The notes: generated from the letters alone by a model not told the origin. Shown: positions 26,876 through 36,606, counted from the stretch's first letter. The stretch is DNA of 64,000 nucleotides from Pseudomonas sp. GOM7 (GCF_026723825.1 NZ_CP113519.1:5084001-5148000), one strand, 5' to 3'. A program made the numbers and translations.

Positions 26876-29203
26876 ATGGACAGCATCAACAACCGCATCG
26901 CCGAAGAGCTGGGCGTGCGCCCGCAGCAAGTCGCCGCCGCCGTGGCCCTGCTCGACGAAGGCTCCACCGTGCCTTTCATTGCCCGTTACCGTAAAGAGGT
27001 AACCGGCAGCCTCGACGACACCCAACTGCGCCATCTGGAAGAGCGCCTGCGCTACCTGCGTGAGCTGGACGAGCGCCGCGTGGCGATCCTCGCCAGCATC
27101 GAGGAACAGGGCAAGCTGACCCCGGAGCTCAAGCGCGAGATCGACCTGGCCGACACCAAGACGCGCCTCGAAGATCTCTACCTGCCGTACAAGCAGAAGC
27201 GCCGCACCAAGGGCCAGATCGCCCTGGAGGCCGGCCTCGGCGAACTGGCCGACGCGCTGTTCGCCGACCCGAGCCTGGCACCGGAAGCCGAAGCCGAGCG
27301 CTTTATCGACGCCGACAAGGGCTTCGCCGATGTAAAAGCCGTGCTCGAAGGCGCCAAATACATCCTCATGGAGCGCTTCGCCGAAGACGCCGCGCTGCTC
27401 GACAAGCTGCGCAGCTTCCTCAAGGACAACGCCACCCTCAGCGCACGCCTGGTACCGGGCAAGGAAAACGAAGGCGCCAAGTTCAGCGACTACTTCGAGC
27501 ATGACGAGCCGCTCAAGGGCGTACCATCGCACCGTGCGCTGGCGATCTTCCGCGGCCGTAACGAAGGCATTCTCAGTGCCAGCCTGAAAGTCGGCGAAGA
27601 GCTGCCAGGCACCCTGCACCCGTGCGAGCTGATGATCGGCGAGCGCTTCGGCCTCGAGAACAAGGGCCGCGCTGCAGACAAGTGGCTGAGTGAGGTGGTG
27701 CGCTGGACCTGGAAGGTCAAGCTGTACAATCACCTGGAAACCGACCTGCTCGGCGAGCTGCGCGAGAAGGCCGAAGACGAGGCGATCAGCGTGTTCGCCC
27801 GTAACCTGCATGACCTGCTGCTGGCCGCCCCGGCCGGCCCGCGCGCCACCCTGGCGCTCGACCCGGGCCTGCGTACCGGCTGCAAGGTGGCCGTGGTCGA
27901 CGCCACCGGCAAGGTACTGGAAACCGCCACCGTCTACCCGCACGCCCCACGTAACGACTGGGACGGCACCCTGGCGATCCTCGCCAAGCTGTGCGCCAAG
28001 CATGGCGTCGACCTCATTTCCATCGGCAACGGCACCGCCAGCCGCGAGACCGACAAACTGGCCGCCGAACTGATCAAGAAGGTGCCGGGCCTCAAGCTGA
28101 CCAAGGTGATGGTCTCCGAGGCCGGCGCCTCGGTGTACTCGGCCTCGGAACTGGCCGCCCGCGAATTCCCCGATCTCGACGTGTCGCTGCGCGGTGCAGT
28201 AAGCATCGCCCGCCGCCTGCAGGATCCGCTGGCCGAGCTGGTGAAGATCGACCCGAAATCCATCGGCGTCGGCCAGTACCAGCATGACGTCTCCCAGCTC
28301 AAGCTGGCGCGCAGCCTGGACGCCGTGGTCGAGGACTGCGTGAACGCCGTTGGCGTGGACGTGAACACCGCCTCTGCCGCCCTGCTGGCACGCATCTCCG
28401 GCCTCAATGCGACCCTGGCGCAGAACATCGTGCAGTACCGCGACGCCAACGGCGCCTTCGCCTCGCGCGCCGAGCTGAAGAAGGTGCCGCGCCTGGGCGA
28501 GAAGACCTTCGAGCAGGCTGCCGGCTTCCTCCGCGTGATGAACGGCGACAACCCGCTGGATGCCTCGGCGGTACACCCGGAAACCTATCCGCTGGTCGAG
28601 CGCATCGCCCAGGACACCGGCCGCGATATCCGCTCGCTGATCGGCGACTCGGGCTTCCTCAAGCGCCTGGATCCGGCCAAGTTCACCGATGAGCGCTTCG
28701 GTCTGCTGACCGTCGGCGACATCCTCAAGGAACTGGACAAACCCGGCCGCGACCCGCGCCCGGAGTTCAAGACCGCCGAGTTCCAGGAAGGCGTGGAAAC
28801 CCTCAATGACCTCAAGCTGGGCATGGTGCTCGAAGGCGTGGTGACCAACGTCACCAACTTCGGTGCCTTCGTCGACATCGGCGTGCATCAGGACGGCCTG
28901 GTGCACATCAGCGCGCTGTCGGAGAAGTTCATCAAGGACCCGCACGAGGCGGTCAAGGCCGGCGACGTGGTCAAGGTCAAGGTGATGGAAGTGGACATCC
29001 CGCGTAACCGCATCGCCCTGTCCATGCGCATGGGCGACACCCCCGGCGAGAAAGTCGAGGGTGCGCGTGGCGGCCAGCGCAGCAGCGGCAACCGTGGCGG
29101 CAACACACCGCGCAGCGAGCGCCATTCCAGCCAGGACAAGCCGGCTCCGGCCACTGGCGGCATGGCTGCCCTGTTCGCCAACGCCAAGCAGTTGAAGAAA
29201 TGA
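26876..29203 (+). CDS. tex: Tex, S1-domain transcription accessory protein
   Basis: From the ATG at 26876 (MDSINNRIAEELGVRPQQV) the protein has 775 residues, equal to other Tex proteins. Domains in order are the N-terminal helical Tex domain, a YqgF/RNase H-like fold (ALDPGLRTGCKVAVVD), helix-hairpin-helix elements (ISGLNATLAQNIVQYRDANG) and an S1 RNA-binding domain (GVVTNVTNFGAFVDIGVHQD). Tex binds nucleic acid and affects transcription, toxin gene expression and stress survival. The C-terminal tail is glycine/arginine-rich and disordered. It overlaps the next gene by ATGA. Confidence 0.96.
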   Translation: MDSINNRIAEELGVRPQQVAAAVALLDEGSTVPFIARYRKEVTGSLDDTQLRHLEERLRYLRELDERRVAILASIEEQGKLTPELKREIDLADTKTRLEDLYLPYKQKRRTKGQIALEAGLGELADALFADPSLAPEAEAERFIDADKGFADVKAVLEGAKYILMERFAEDAALLDKLRSFLKDNATLSARLVPGKENEGAKFSDYFEHDEPLKGVPSHRALAIFRGRNEGILSASLKVGEELPGTLHPCELMIGERFGLENKGRAADKWLSEVVRWTWKVKLYNHLETDLLGELREKAEDEAISVFARNLHDLLLAAPAGPRATLALDPGLRTGCKVAVVDATGKVLETATVYPHAPRNDWDGTLAILAKLCAKHGVDLISIGNGTASRETDKLAAELIKKVPGLKLTKVMVSEAGASVYSASELAAREFPDLDVSLRGAVSIARRLQDPLAELVKIDPKSIGVGQYQHDVSQLKLARSLDAVVEDCVNAVGVDVNTASAALLARISGLNATLAQNIVQYRDANGAFASRAELKKVPRLGEKTFEQAAGFLRVMNGDNPLDASAVHPETYPLVERIAQDTGRDIRSLIGDSGFLKRLDPAKFTDERFGLLTVGDILKELDKPGRDPRPEFKTAEFQEGVETLNDLKLGMVLEGVVTNVTNFGAFVDIGVHQDGLVHISALSEKFIKDPHEAVKAGDVVKVKVMEVDIPRNRIALSMRMGDTPGEKVEGARGGQRSSGNRGGNTPRSERHSSQDKPAPATGGMAALFANAKQLKK

Positions 29204-29586
29204 GCGACGCACAGGAAATAGGCGCCAGCAGCGCCTTTTCCCGCCTGCTCGGCCTGGAGATTCTCCAGGTCGGTGGCGGTGAGGCGCGCGTGCGCCTGAC
29301 TCTCACCGATGAGCTGCGCAACCTGCACGGCAAGCTGCACGGCGGCGCGCTGTTCTCGCTGATCGACACCGCCATGGGCCAGGCCAGCCACAGCCTGGGC
29401 GATGGCAACCCGAACAGCGTGACCCTGGAATGCAAGATCAACTACATCCGCCCGGTGTCCGAAGGCAGCGTGCTGTGCCATGCCAAGGTGCTGCATGCCG
29501 GGCGCCGCACCCAGGTAGTGGAAGCCGAAGTGCTGCAGGGCGACAAGCTGGTCGCCAAGGCACAAGGCACCTTCGCCTGCGTATAA
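29200..29586 (+). CDS. PaaI-type hot-dog thioesterase
   Basis: The 128-residue protein has the hot-dog thioesterase motif LHGGALFSLIDTAMG, where HGG and the acidic residue form the active site, and VTLECKINYIRPV in the central strands. PaaI-like enzymes hydrolyse aromatic or medium-chain acyl-CoAs in the cytoplasm. It is translationally coupled to tex. The physiological substrate is unknown. Confidence 0.9.
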   Translation: MSDAQEIGASSAFSRLLGLEILQVGGGEARVRLTLTDELRNLHGKLHGGALFSLIDTAMGQASHSLGDGNPNSVTLECKINYIRPVSEGSVLCHAKVLHAGRRTQVVEAEVLQGDKLVAKAQGTFACV

Positions 29587-29671
29587 GCAGCAGCAAGCGG
29601 CAAGCCATAAGCTGCAAGGAAATGTCCAAGCGCTGTTACTTGAGGCTTGCAGCTTGAAGCTTGTTGCTGCA
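29586..29671. repeat. AAGCTGCAAG-type inverted repeat, copy 3
   Basis: AGCAGCAGCAAGCGGCAAGC and ATAAGCTGCAAGG on the left pair imperfectly with CTTGAGGCTTGCAGCTTGAA and GCTTGTTGCTGC on the right. It starts at the thioesterase stop codon and fills the gap before gshA. Confidence 0.75.
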
Positions 29672-29711
29672 GTCCTCATATTGTGGCGACCGCCCAGTTA
29701 GGAATTGCATC

Positions 29712-31292
29712 TTGAGCGACCTTCTCTCCCGCCGCCTGGCCCAGCTCGGCGAGCCGGCCAACCTGTCCCTGCTGGGTGAATGCCTGCACGGTATCGAGCG
29801 CGAATGCCTGCGCATCGACCACGACGGCCAACTGGCTCTGACCCCGCACCCGCAGGCACTGGGCTCGGCGCTGACCCACGCGCAGATCACCACCGATTAC
29901 TCCGAGTCACTGCTGGAATTCATCACCGGCACCGCCACCGATCCGGCGCAAACCTTGGAAGAGCTGGAACGCATCCACCGCTTCACCAATGGCAAGCTCG
30001 ACGGCGAGCTGCTGTGGAGCGCCTCGATGCCCTGCCAGTTGCCGGACGAGGAGACCATTCCCATTGCCCGCTACGGCAGCTCGCACATCGGCCGCCTCAA
30101 GTACGTGTACCGCAAAGGCCTGGCGCTGCGTTACGGCAAAACCATGCAGTGCATCGCCGGTATCCACTACAACTTCTCCCTGCCCGAAGGGCTGTGGCAG
30201 TTGCAGCAGCAGAGCGAAGGCAGCGAGCAGAGTGCGCGCGACTACCAGTCGGCACGCTATATCGCACTGATCCGCAACTTCCGCCGCTATAGCTGGTTGC
30301 TGATGTACCTGTTCGGCGCCTCACCGGCGCTGGACAAGGGCTTCATGCGTGGTCGCCCGCACCAGTTGCAGGAGCTGGATGCCAGCACCCTGTACCTGCC
30401 CTATGCCACCAGCCTGCGCATGAGCGACCTGGGCTACCAGAGCAACGCGCAAGCCGGCCTGACTCCCTGCTACAACGACCTGGCCAGCTATACCGACAGC
30501 CTGCGTCTGGCAGTCGGTACGCCCTACCCGGCCTATGTCGAAGCCGGCACCAAGCGCGGCGACGAGTGGTTGCAGCTCAATACCAACATCCTGCAGATCG
30601 AGAACGAATACTACTCGAGCATCCGTCCCAAGCGCGTCACCCATAGCGGCGAACGGCCGATCCAGGCGCTGATGAGCCGTGGCGTGCAGTACGTGGAAGT
30701 GCGCTGCCTGGACATCAACCCCTTCCTGCCGCTGGGCATCGACCTGGCCCAGGCCCGCTTCATCGACGCCTTCCTGCTGTTCTGCGCGCTGGAAGACAGC
30801 CCGCTGCTGGAAAACGGCGAGTGCAGCAACTGCACCAGCAATTTCCTCAAGGTGGTCAAGGAAGGTCGGCGCCCCGGGCTGCACCTGCAGCGTGGCGGTC
30901 AGCCGGTGGAACTCAAGAGCTGGGCCGGCGAGCTGCTCGAACGCATCCTGCCGCTGGCCGAGATGCTCGACCGCGCCCAGGGCAGCACTGCCCATGTCGA
31001 AGCCCTGGCCCAACAGCAAGCCAAGGTGGCGGACGTAGAGATGACCCCCTCGGCGCAGGTACTGGCGATTCTGCGTCAGGGCCAGAGCTTCACCGAGTTC
31101 GCCCTGCAGCAAAGCCGTCAGCATGCCGAGTATTTCCAGTCCCAGCCGCTGGAGGCCGGACAACAGGCTGCGCTGGAACAGGCCGCGCGCCAGTCGCTGG
31201 CCGAGCAGGCCGAGCTGGAGGCACAGGAAGAAGGCGATTTCGACGCCTTCGTCGCCGCCTACCAGGCCAGCATTCTCGCCCTGGCCGTGTGA
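29712..31292 (+). CDS. gshA: Glutamate-cysteine ligase
   Basis: A TTG start at 29712, with TAGGAA eight bases upstream, gives 526 residues starting with SDLLSRRLAQLGEP; no ATG lies nearby in frame. The protein has the class I glutamate-cysteine ligase blocks GIERECLRID, the acidic YSESLLEFITG and EVRCLDINPFLPLGID. It makes gamma-glutamylcysteine from glutamate and cysteine with ATP, the first step to glutathione. The non-ATG start and the adjacent repeat may lower its expression. Confidence 0.95.
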   Translation: MSDLLSRRLAQLGEPANLSLLGECLHGIERECLRIDHDGQLALTPHPQALGSALTHAQITTDYSESLLEFITGTATDPAQTLEELERIHRFTNGKLDGELLWSASMPCQLPDEETIPIARYGSSHIGRLKYVYRKGLALRYGKTMQCIAGIHYNFSLPEGLWQLQQQSEGSEQSARDYQSARYIALIRNFRRYSWLLMYLFGASPALDKGFMRGRPHQLQELDASTLYLPYATSLRMSDLGYQSNAQAGLTPCYNDLASYTDSLRLAVGTPYPAYVEAGTKRGDEWLQLNTNILQIENEYYSSIRPKRVTHSGERPIQALMSRGVQYVEVRCLDINPFLPLGIDLAQARFIDAFLLFCALEDSPLLENGECSNCTSNFLKVVKEGRRPGLHLQRGGQPVELKSWAGELLERILPLAEMLDRAQGSTAHVEALAQQQAKVADVEMTPSAQVLAILRQGQSFTEFALQQSRQHAEYFQSQPLEAGQQAALEQAARQSLAEQAELEAQEEGDFDAFVAAYQASILALAV

Positions 31293-31386
31293 ACCTCGTC
31301 ACAAAGCCTGCCAGCGGAGCAAAAGGCCGGACGGGCGGCCAGACGGCCGCTCAGGCGACCAACTAGCATGAATTCAACGGACTGAA

Positions 31387-31602
31387 ATGGGAGCACGCCA
31401 GATGGCGCCCGAGCGACACGATGCCTCGCCGCAATGGAGCCTGGAAGGCCTCACCAAGGCGTACCAGCAGGGCTACATGGCCGGCCTCACCGGCCAGGCC
31501 AAAGCCCGCCAACCCTACACCGAAGACATTCCGGCCGCCGCCTGGGAGGCCGGCTGGGACGATGGCCAGGAGAAGTGGCGCCTGCACCAGCACAGCGCCT
31601 GA
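31387..31602 (+). CDS. Ribosome modulation factor-like small protein
   Basis: The 71-residue product contains AYQQGYMAGLTGQAKARQPY and AAWEAGWDDGQEKW. This closely follows the layout of RMF (a GYxAG motif, a Pro-Tyr, then a tryptophan-containing WxGGWxxA), so it is an RMF-family protein. RMF binds ribosomes in stationary phase and promotes 100S dimers. It is longer at the N-terminus than E. coli RMF (55 residues). It sits alone between gshA and argA. Whether it is the main RMF or a paralogue cannot be told from this window. Confidence 0.7.
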   Translation: MGARQMAPERHDASPQWSLEGLTKAYQQGYMAGLTGQAKARQPYTEDIPAAAWEAGWDDGQEKWRLHQHSA

Positions 31603-31900
31603 CGCCAGGCACAGGGCGGACCGGAACGCCGGCCGCTCGTAGCGAAGCGAACAGTCCGCCGGACCATGCCAGGTTCGGCACCCCAACTCACGCCCAAAAC
31701 TCCCGCCAACGGCGTACCACTTAGCGACGACCGCAGGAGTTAGAGCGGCGCAGAATGCCAAAGCCGAGTACGCGCTGCCATTCGGTGCGCACAGCGCACC
31801 CTACAGTCCGCCGGATAGGCTCCGGGGCTTGTCCTTGCTATTCGGTGCGCGCAGCCCGTAGCCGGATGCAATCCGGGGATTTTTCTGCGCACAGCGCACC
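31603..31900. repeat. Intergenic cluster of REP-like repeats between the RMF-like gene and argA
   Basis: The gap holds GGTGCGCACAGCGCACCCTA at 31784-31803, a partial GGTGCGCGC at 31844, a partial GTAGCCGGATGCAATCC near 31858, and TGCGCACAGCGCACCC at 31886-31901. The last copy reaches into the argA stop codon. I see no gene here. Confidence 0.75.
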
Positions 31901-33199
31901 CTACAATGCCTTCTCGAACACCTTGGAATTGCGCTGATAGTTGTACAGCGAGGCGCGCGCTACCGGCATGCGCTCGACGCTGCTGGGCTCGAAGCCACGC
32001 TCGCGGAACCAGTGCGCGGTGCGCGTGGTGAGCACGAACAGGGTCTTGATGCCCTGCGCCCGCGCCCTGGCCTCGATACGCTCGAGCAGTTCGTCACCCC
32101 GGCCGCCGTGGCGGTAGTCGGGGTTGACCGCCAGGCAGGCCAGCTCGCCACAGTCCGAATCGGCGATGGGATAGAGCGCGGCGCAGGCGATGATCAGCCC
32201 CTCGCGCTCGACGATGCTGAACTGCTCGATCTCCCGCTCCAGCACCTCGCGCGAACGGCGCACCAGAATGCCCTGCTCCTCCAGCGGGCGAATCAGCTCG
32301 ATCAAGCCGCCGACATCCTCGATGGTCGCTTCACGCAACGACTCGAACTGTTCCTGAGCCACCAGGGTGCCATTGCCGGCGCGGGTGAACAGCTCGCTGA
32401 GCAACGCGCCGTCCTCGGCGTAACTGACGATATGGCTGCGCTTCACCCCTCCCCGACAGGCCTGGGCAGCGGCATCGAGCAATTCGCCCTGGTAGTTGCT
32501 GCCCAGGCGCGCCAGATGCGCCGGCACCTGCTGTGGGCGCAGCTCGCGCACCAGCTTGCCGTGCTCGTCGAGCAGGCCGTCCTCGGCGCCGAACAGCAGC
32601 AGCTTGTCGGCCGCCAGGTCGATGGCGGCGCGGGTGGCGACATCCTCGCAGGCCAGGTTGAAGATCTCCCCGGTGGGCGAATAGCCCAGCGGCGACAGCA
32701 GCACGATGCTGCGCTCGTCGAGCTGGCGATTGATGCCCTTGCGGTCGATGCGCCGTACTTCGCCGGTGTGGTGATAGTCGATGCCATCGACCACGCCGAT
32801 CGGCCGCGCGGTGACGAAGTTGCCGCTGGTCAGGCGCAGGCGCGAGCCCTGCATCGGTGAGGCGGCCATGTCCATCGACAGGCGCGCCTCGATGGCGATT
32901 CGCAACTGGCCGACGGCGTCGATCACGCACTCCAAGGTCGGCGCATCGGTGATACGCAGGTCGCGGTGGTAATGCGGAGTCAGGCCGCGAGCCGCCAGGC
33001 GCGCCTCGATCTGCGGGCGCGAACCATGCACCAGCACCAGGCGCACGCCGAGGCTGTGCAGCAGCACCAGGTCGTGGACGATATTGGCGAAATTGGGGTG
33101 GGCGACACCCTCACCCGGCAGCATGACCACGAAGGTGCAGTCGCGGTGGGCGTTGATATAGGGCGAAGCGTGGCGTAGCCAGGTGACGTAGTCGTGCAT
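31901..33199 (-). CDS. argA: N-acetylglutamate synthase
   Basis: The 432-residue protein joins an amino-acid kinase domain (about 1-280; LVLVHGSRPQIEARL) and a C-terminal GNAT acetyltransferase domain (about 290-432; ELACLAVNPDYRHGGRGDELL). It acetylates glutamate, the first step of arginine synthesis, and is normally feedback-inhibited by arginine. It lies downstream of argE on the same strand with a 69-base gap. Its TAG stop is shared with a GGTGCGC-family repeat. Confidence 0.96.
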   Translation of the reverse strand: MHDYVTWLRHASPYINAHRDCTFVVMLPGEGVAHPNFANIVHDLVLLHSLGVRLVLVHGSRPQIEARLAARGLTPHYHRDLRITDAPTLECVIDAVGQLRIAIEARLSMDMAASPMQGSRLRLTSGNFVTARPIGVVDGIDYHHTGEVRRIDRKGINRQLDERSIVLLSPLGYSPTGEIFNLACEDVATRAAIDLAADKLLLFGAEDGLLDEHGKLVRELRPQQVPAHLARLGSNYQGELLDAAAQACRGGVKRSHIVSYAEDGALLSELFTRAGNGTLVAQEQFESLREATIEDVGGLIELIRPLEEQGILVRRSREVLEREIEQFSIVEREGLIIACAALYPIADSDCGELACLAVNPDYRHGGRGDELLERIEARARAQGIKTLFVLTTRTAHWFRERGFEPSSVERMPVARASLYNYQRNSKVFEKAL

Positions 33200-33268
33200 G
33201 TAGAGATCCGTGGGCTTCGAGACGTTTTGGGCGGGTGCGAGCCGCCATGTTCGGTTGGAAAGTCGGTC

Positions 33269-34435
33269 TCATCGTCGCTGCACGTCGTCACTCCGGGTCA
33301 GGCAATAGTGCTGGATCAGTTGCCGTAGCAGCGCCACGGTCGGTTCGATGCGGGCCAGCTCCAGGTGTTCCCCGGGCTGGTGCGCGCATGCGATGTCACC
33401 GGGGCCGAGCACCAGGGTCTCGCAGCCAAGGTGCTGAAGATAAGGCGCCTCGGTGCCGAATGCCACCGCTTGCGCCGTATGCCCAGTCAGCCGCTCGGCC
33501 AGGCGCACCAGCTCGGCGTCAGCGCTTTGCTCGAAGGGCGGCACGGCCGGGAACAGCGGGCCGTAGTCGATGCGCACTTCATGCTTGAGCGCCAGCGGCT
33601 GCAGCTTGCCGCGGATGGCCGCACGCAACTGCTCCGGATCCATGCCCGGCAGCGGGCGCAGGTCGAACTCCAGGGCACACTGGCCACAGATGCGGTTGGG
33701 GTTGTCGCCGCCGTGTATGCAGCCGAGGTTCAGCGTCGGTTGCGGCACGCTGAACTGCGGGTTGTTGAACTCACGCTGCCACTGCGCGCGCAGGCCACGC
33801 AACTCGCCCATCACGTCCTGCATGGCCTCCAGCGCGCTATGGCCGAGCGCCGGATCGGAGGAATGGCCACTTTGGCCGAGGATGTCGATGCGCTCCATCA
33901 TCACGCCCTTGTGCAGGCGAACCGGCTTGAGGCCGGTCGGCTCGCCGATCACCGCCGCGCGGCCAAGCGGCCTGCCGGCATCGGCCAGGGCACGGGCGCC
34001 GGCCATCGAGCTTTCCTCGTCGCAGGTGGCGAGAATCAGCAGTGGTTGCTGGAAAGGCTGATCGAGCAACGGACGGACAGCCTCGATGACCAGGGCGAAG
34101 AAGCCCTTCATGTCGCAACTGCCCAGGCCCACCCAGCGGTCGCCCACCTCGGTCAGCTTGAGCGGGTCGCTCTGCCACAGCGCGGCATCGAAGGGCACGG
34201 TATCGCTGTGCCCGGCCAGCACCAGGCCACCGGGGCCGGTGCCACGGCTGGCGAGCAGATTGAACTTGCCCGGAGCGATCTGCTGGGTTTCGCAGGCGAA
34301 GCCCAGCTCACCGAGCCAGGTGGCGAGCAATTCGATGACGGGGGCGTTGCTCTGATCCCAGTTGGGCTGGGTACAGCTCACCGACGGCGCGGCGATCAGC
34401 GCGGCGAACTGCTCTCGAAAGGACGGCAAAGGCAT
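33269..34435 (-). CDS. argE: Acetylornithine deacetylase
   Basis: With the ATG at 34433-34435 and AGGAG upstream, the product is 388 residues (MPLPSFREQFAALIAAPSVS). M20 peptidase motifs are visible: LAGHSDTVPFD with the metal ligand His and catalytic Asp, GSCDMKGFFAL, and ATCDEESSMAGA with the catalytic Glu. It removes the acetyl group from N-acetylornithine in arginine synthesis, using zinc or cobalt. It shares strand and pathway with argA. Confidence 0.95.
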   Translation of the reverse strand: MPLPSFREQFAALIAAPSVSCTQPNWDQSNAPVIELLATWLGELGFACETQQIAPGKFNLLASRGTGPGGLVLAGHSDTVPFDAALWQSDPLKLTEVGDRWVGLGSCDMKGFFALVIEAVRPLLDQPFQQPLLILATCDEESSMAGARALADAGRPLGRAAVIGEPTGLKPVRLHKGVMMERIDILGQSGHSSDPALGHSALEAMQDVMGELRGLRAQWQREFNNPQFSVPQPTLNLGCIHGGDNPNRICGQCALEFDLRPLPGMDPEQLRAAIRGKLQPLALKHEVRIDYGPLFPAVPPFEQSADAELVRLAERLTGHTAQAVAFGTEAPYLQHLGCETLVLGPGDIACAHQPGEHLELARIEPTVALLRQLIQHYCLTRSDDVQRR

Positions 34436-34504
34436 CGGCGCTCTCCTGGGTCGGAGCCCCCATGATAGGGGCATCCAACCTCAGGTGAAACCGCCAGAGC
34501 GGAA

Positions 34505-35776
34505 TCAGACGCCGCCGAACAGCCCGCGCAGAATGAAGAAGAAGATGATCGACAGCACCGCGCCAGCCGGCAGGGTGATGATCCAGGAGAGGAAGATCTT
34601 GCCGATCATGCCCAGGTTCAGCGCACCGATACCGCGCGCCATGCCGACACCGAGAATGGCGCCGACCAGGGTGTGGGTGGTGGACACCGGCAGGCCCAGA
34701 CCCGAGGCGCTGACCACGGTGGTGGCGGCGGCCAGTTCAGCGGCGAAGCCACGGCTGGGGGTCAATTCGGTGATTTCCTTGCCGATGGTGGCAATCACCT
34801 TGTAGCCGTAGGTGGCCAGGCCGACCACGATGCCCAGCGCGCCCAGCAGCAGGATCCAGCCCGGTACGATGGATTTTTCGCCAGCGGCCAGGTCACCGCC
34901 GCTCTGGATCACGCCGACGATGGCGGCCAGCGGGCCGACCGCGTTGGCCACGTCGTTGGAGCCGTGAGCGAAAGCCATGGAACAGGCAGTGAAGATCATC
35001 AGAATGGCGAACACCTTCTCCACGCTGGAGAAGTGGAAGGCCTTGTCCGCTTCGGCATCGACATGGATGCGGCTGAGCAGGGCGATACCGATCAGCATGA
35101 CCAGCACGCCGATGCCCAGCGAGAGGAAGAAGCCCTCGGTGCTGGAGAGGTTCAGACCAACGTGCTTGAGGCCCTTGCTCAGGGTCATCAGCGAGATCAT
35201 GAAGCCGGTGATGAACATGTACAGCGGCACGAAGCGCTTGGCATTCTTGAATGGGTTATCGGTGTCGATGATCAGCTTCTGCACGCTGACGAACAGGCAG
35301 AAGGAAATGATGCCCGCCAACATGGGGGTGACCACCCAACTGGCGACGATGGGACCGACGCCGCTCCAGTGCACGGCATCTACCGACACGCCGACGGCGG
35401 CGAAGCCGATCACTGCACCGACTATGGTGTGGGTGGTGGACACCGGCCAACCGCGCATCGACGCCACCAGCAGCCAGGAACCGGCGGCCAGCAAGGCCGA
35501 CATCATGCCCAGCACCATCAGGTTGGGGCTGATCAGGTTGGCATCGACGATGCCGTTCTTGATGGTTTCGGTCACCTCGCCGCCGGCCAGATAGGCACCG
35601 GCGAACTCGAAGACCATGGCAATGATGATCGCCTGTTTGATGGTCAATGCACGCGAGCCAACGGATGTACCCATGGCGTTGGCTACATCGTTGGCCCCGA
35701 CACCCCAGGCCATGAAAAAACCGAAAAGACAGGCAAGTACGAGCAGAACCAGCCCGTAGTCCGCAATCAGAGACAT
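34505..35776 (-). CDS. pit: Low-affinity inorganic phosphate transporter (Pit family)
   Basis: The 423-residue membrane protein contains two copies of the Pit signature, GANDVANAMGTSVGSRAL near residue 27 and GSNDVANAVGPLAAIVG in the second half, and the repeated VSTTHT motif (twice). Pit proteins import metal-phosphate by proton symport. It is co-directional with the DUF47 gene upstream, 39 bases apart, the usual pair. Confidence 0.95.
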   Translation of the reverse strand: MSLIADYGLVLLVLACLFGFFMAWGVGANDVANAMGTSVGSRALTIKQAIIIAMVFEFAGAYLAGGEVTETIKNGIVDANLISPNLMVLGMMSALLAAGSWLLVASMRGWPVSTTHTIVGAVIGFAAVGVSVDAVHWSGVGPIVASWVVTPMLAGIISFCLFVSVQKLIIDTDNPFKNAKRFVPLYMFITGFMISLMTLSKGLKHVGLNLSSTEGFFLSLGIGVLVMLIGIALLSRIHVDAEADKAFHFSSVEKVFAILMIFTACSMAFAHGSNDVANAVGPLAAIVGVIQSGGDLAAGEKSIVPGWILLLGALGIVVGLATYGYKVIATIGKEITELTPSRGFAAELAAATTVVSASGLGLPVSTTHTLVGAILGVGMARGIGALNLGMIGKIFLSWIITLPAGAVLSIIFFFILRGLFGGV

Positions 35777-35815
35777 AAAGTTAGTTTCCGTAGATCCCAG
35801 AAAGGACGCTGGCGC

Positions 35816-36493
35816 TTAGCGCGCCAGCAGTTGTTCCAGTCGGTTGCCCACTCGTTGGGCACGGTCGGCGACATCGCCGACCCAGTCGATGATCTGATAG
35901 AGGAACATCACATCGACCGGGGGAAGATCCTTCTCCAGCGTGAACAGGTTGCGGCGCACCTCGATCTGCAGGCGATCGGTGTCATTCTCGATCGCACCGA
36001 GCTCCTCGATCAGGTTTTCCACAAGCTCCGCCTCGCGACCGGCGAAACCGGTCTCGAGCAGTTCGTCCAGCTCGTTCATCGCCTTCAACGCTTGCGCGCT
36101 GGCGTCCACGCTGCGCTGCACGTAGGTGCGCATCAAGGGCTGCAACGCCTGCGGAATGGCCATCTGCCGACCAAGCATCAGGCCGGCGATGTCCTTGGCA
36201 CGGTTGGCGACTTTGTCCTGTACACTGAGCAGTTCCAGCAGATCCGAACGCGGAACCGGCAGGAACAGGCTCTTGGGCAGGTGCAGACGCACGCTCTTCT
36301 TGAGCTTGTCCGCCTCTTGCTCGAGCCGGGACATTTCCTGTTGTACCTGTTCCACCTTGGCCCAGTCTTCGGCCATCACGGCCTCGAAGAAAGGCACCAG
36401 GTTCGCCGCGCATTCATGCGCCTTGGCGATATGCTGTTGCATGGGGCCGATGGGAGAACGGCCGAACAGGCTGACAAAAGGGTTGATAGGCAT
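35816..36493 (-). CDS. DUF47 / PhoU-like partner of Pit
   Basis: This 225-residue all-helical protein (MPINPFVSLFGRSPIGPMQQ) has the TIGR00153/DUF47 pattern of two PhoU-like helical bundles, with conserved acidic residues in EADKLKKSVRLHLPKSLFLP and IDWVGDVADRAQRV. Such proteins are encoded with Pit transporters and are thought to regulate them. It is the first gene of the two-gene operon and is divergent from the CYTH/CHAD gene. Confidence 0.92.
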   Translation of the reverse strand: MPINPFVSLFGRSPIGPMQQHIAKAHECAANLVPFFEAVMAEDWAKVEQVQQEMSRLEQEADKLKKSVRLHLPKSLFLPVPRSDLLELLSVQDKVANRAKDIAGLMLGRQMAIPQALQPLMRTYVQRSVDASAQALKAMNELDELLETGFAGREAELVENLIEELGAIENDTDRLQIEVRRNLFTLEKDLPPVDVMFLYQIIDWVGDVADRAQRVGNRLEQLLAR

Positions 36494-36606
36494 AGGGTAA
36501 ATCCCCGTTTTGTGAAGGGCGCAAGTATAGGGATCGGCCTTGCCGACCGCCAGCGCGCATCATCGGACTGTCACAATTTCATATCTAGGCGTCATACCTG
36601 CTGACC

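Noticed and set aside
26870..29212. 780-codon open frame antisense to tex
   Set aside because: It is the complement of tex, with composition skewed to Val, Gly, Ala and His as expected for an antisense shadow.
31335..31350. GCGGCC-AGAC-GGCCGC hairpin as a gshA terminator
   Set aside because: The stem is perfect but has no T-run, so I did not annotate it as a terminator.
36560..36600. Pho-box-like CTGTCAC...TTCATAT before the CYTH/CHAD gene
   Set aside because: Only one 7-mer fits the PhoB consensus; the second repeat is at the wrong spacing.
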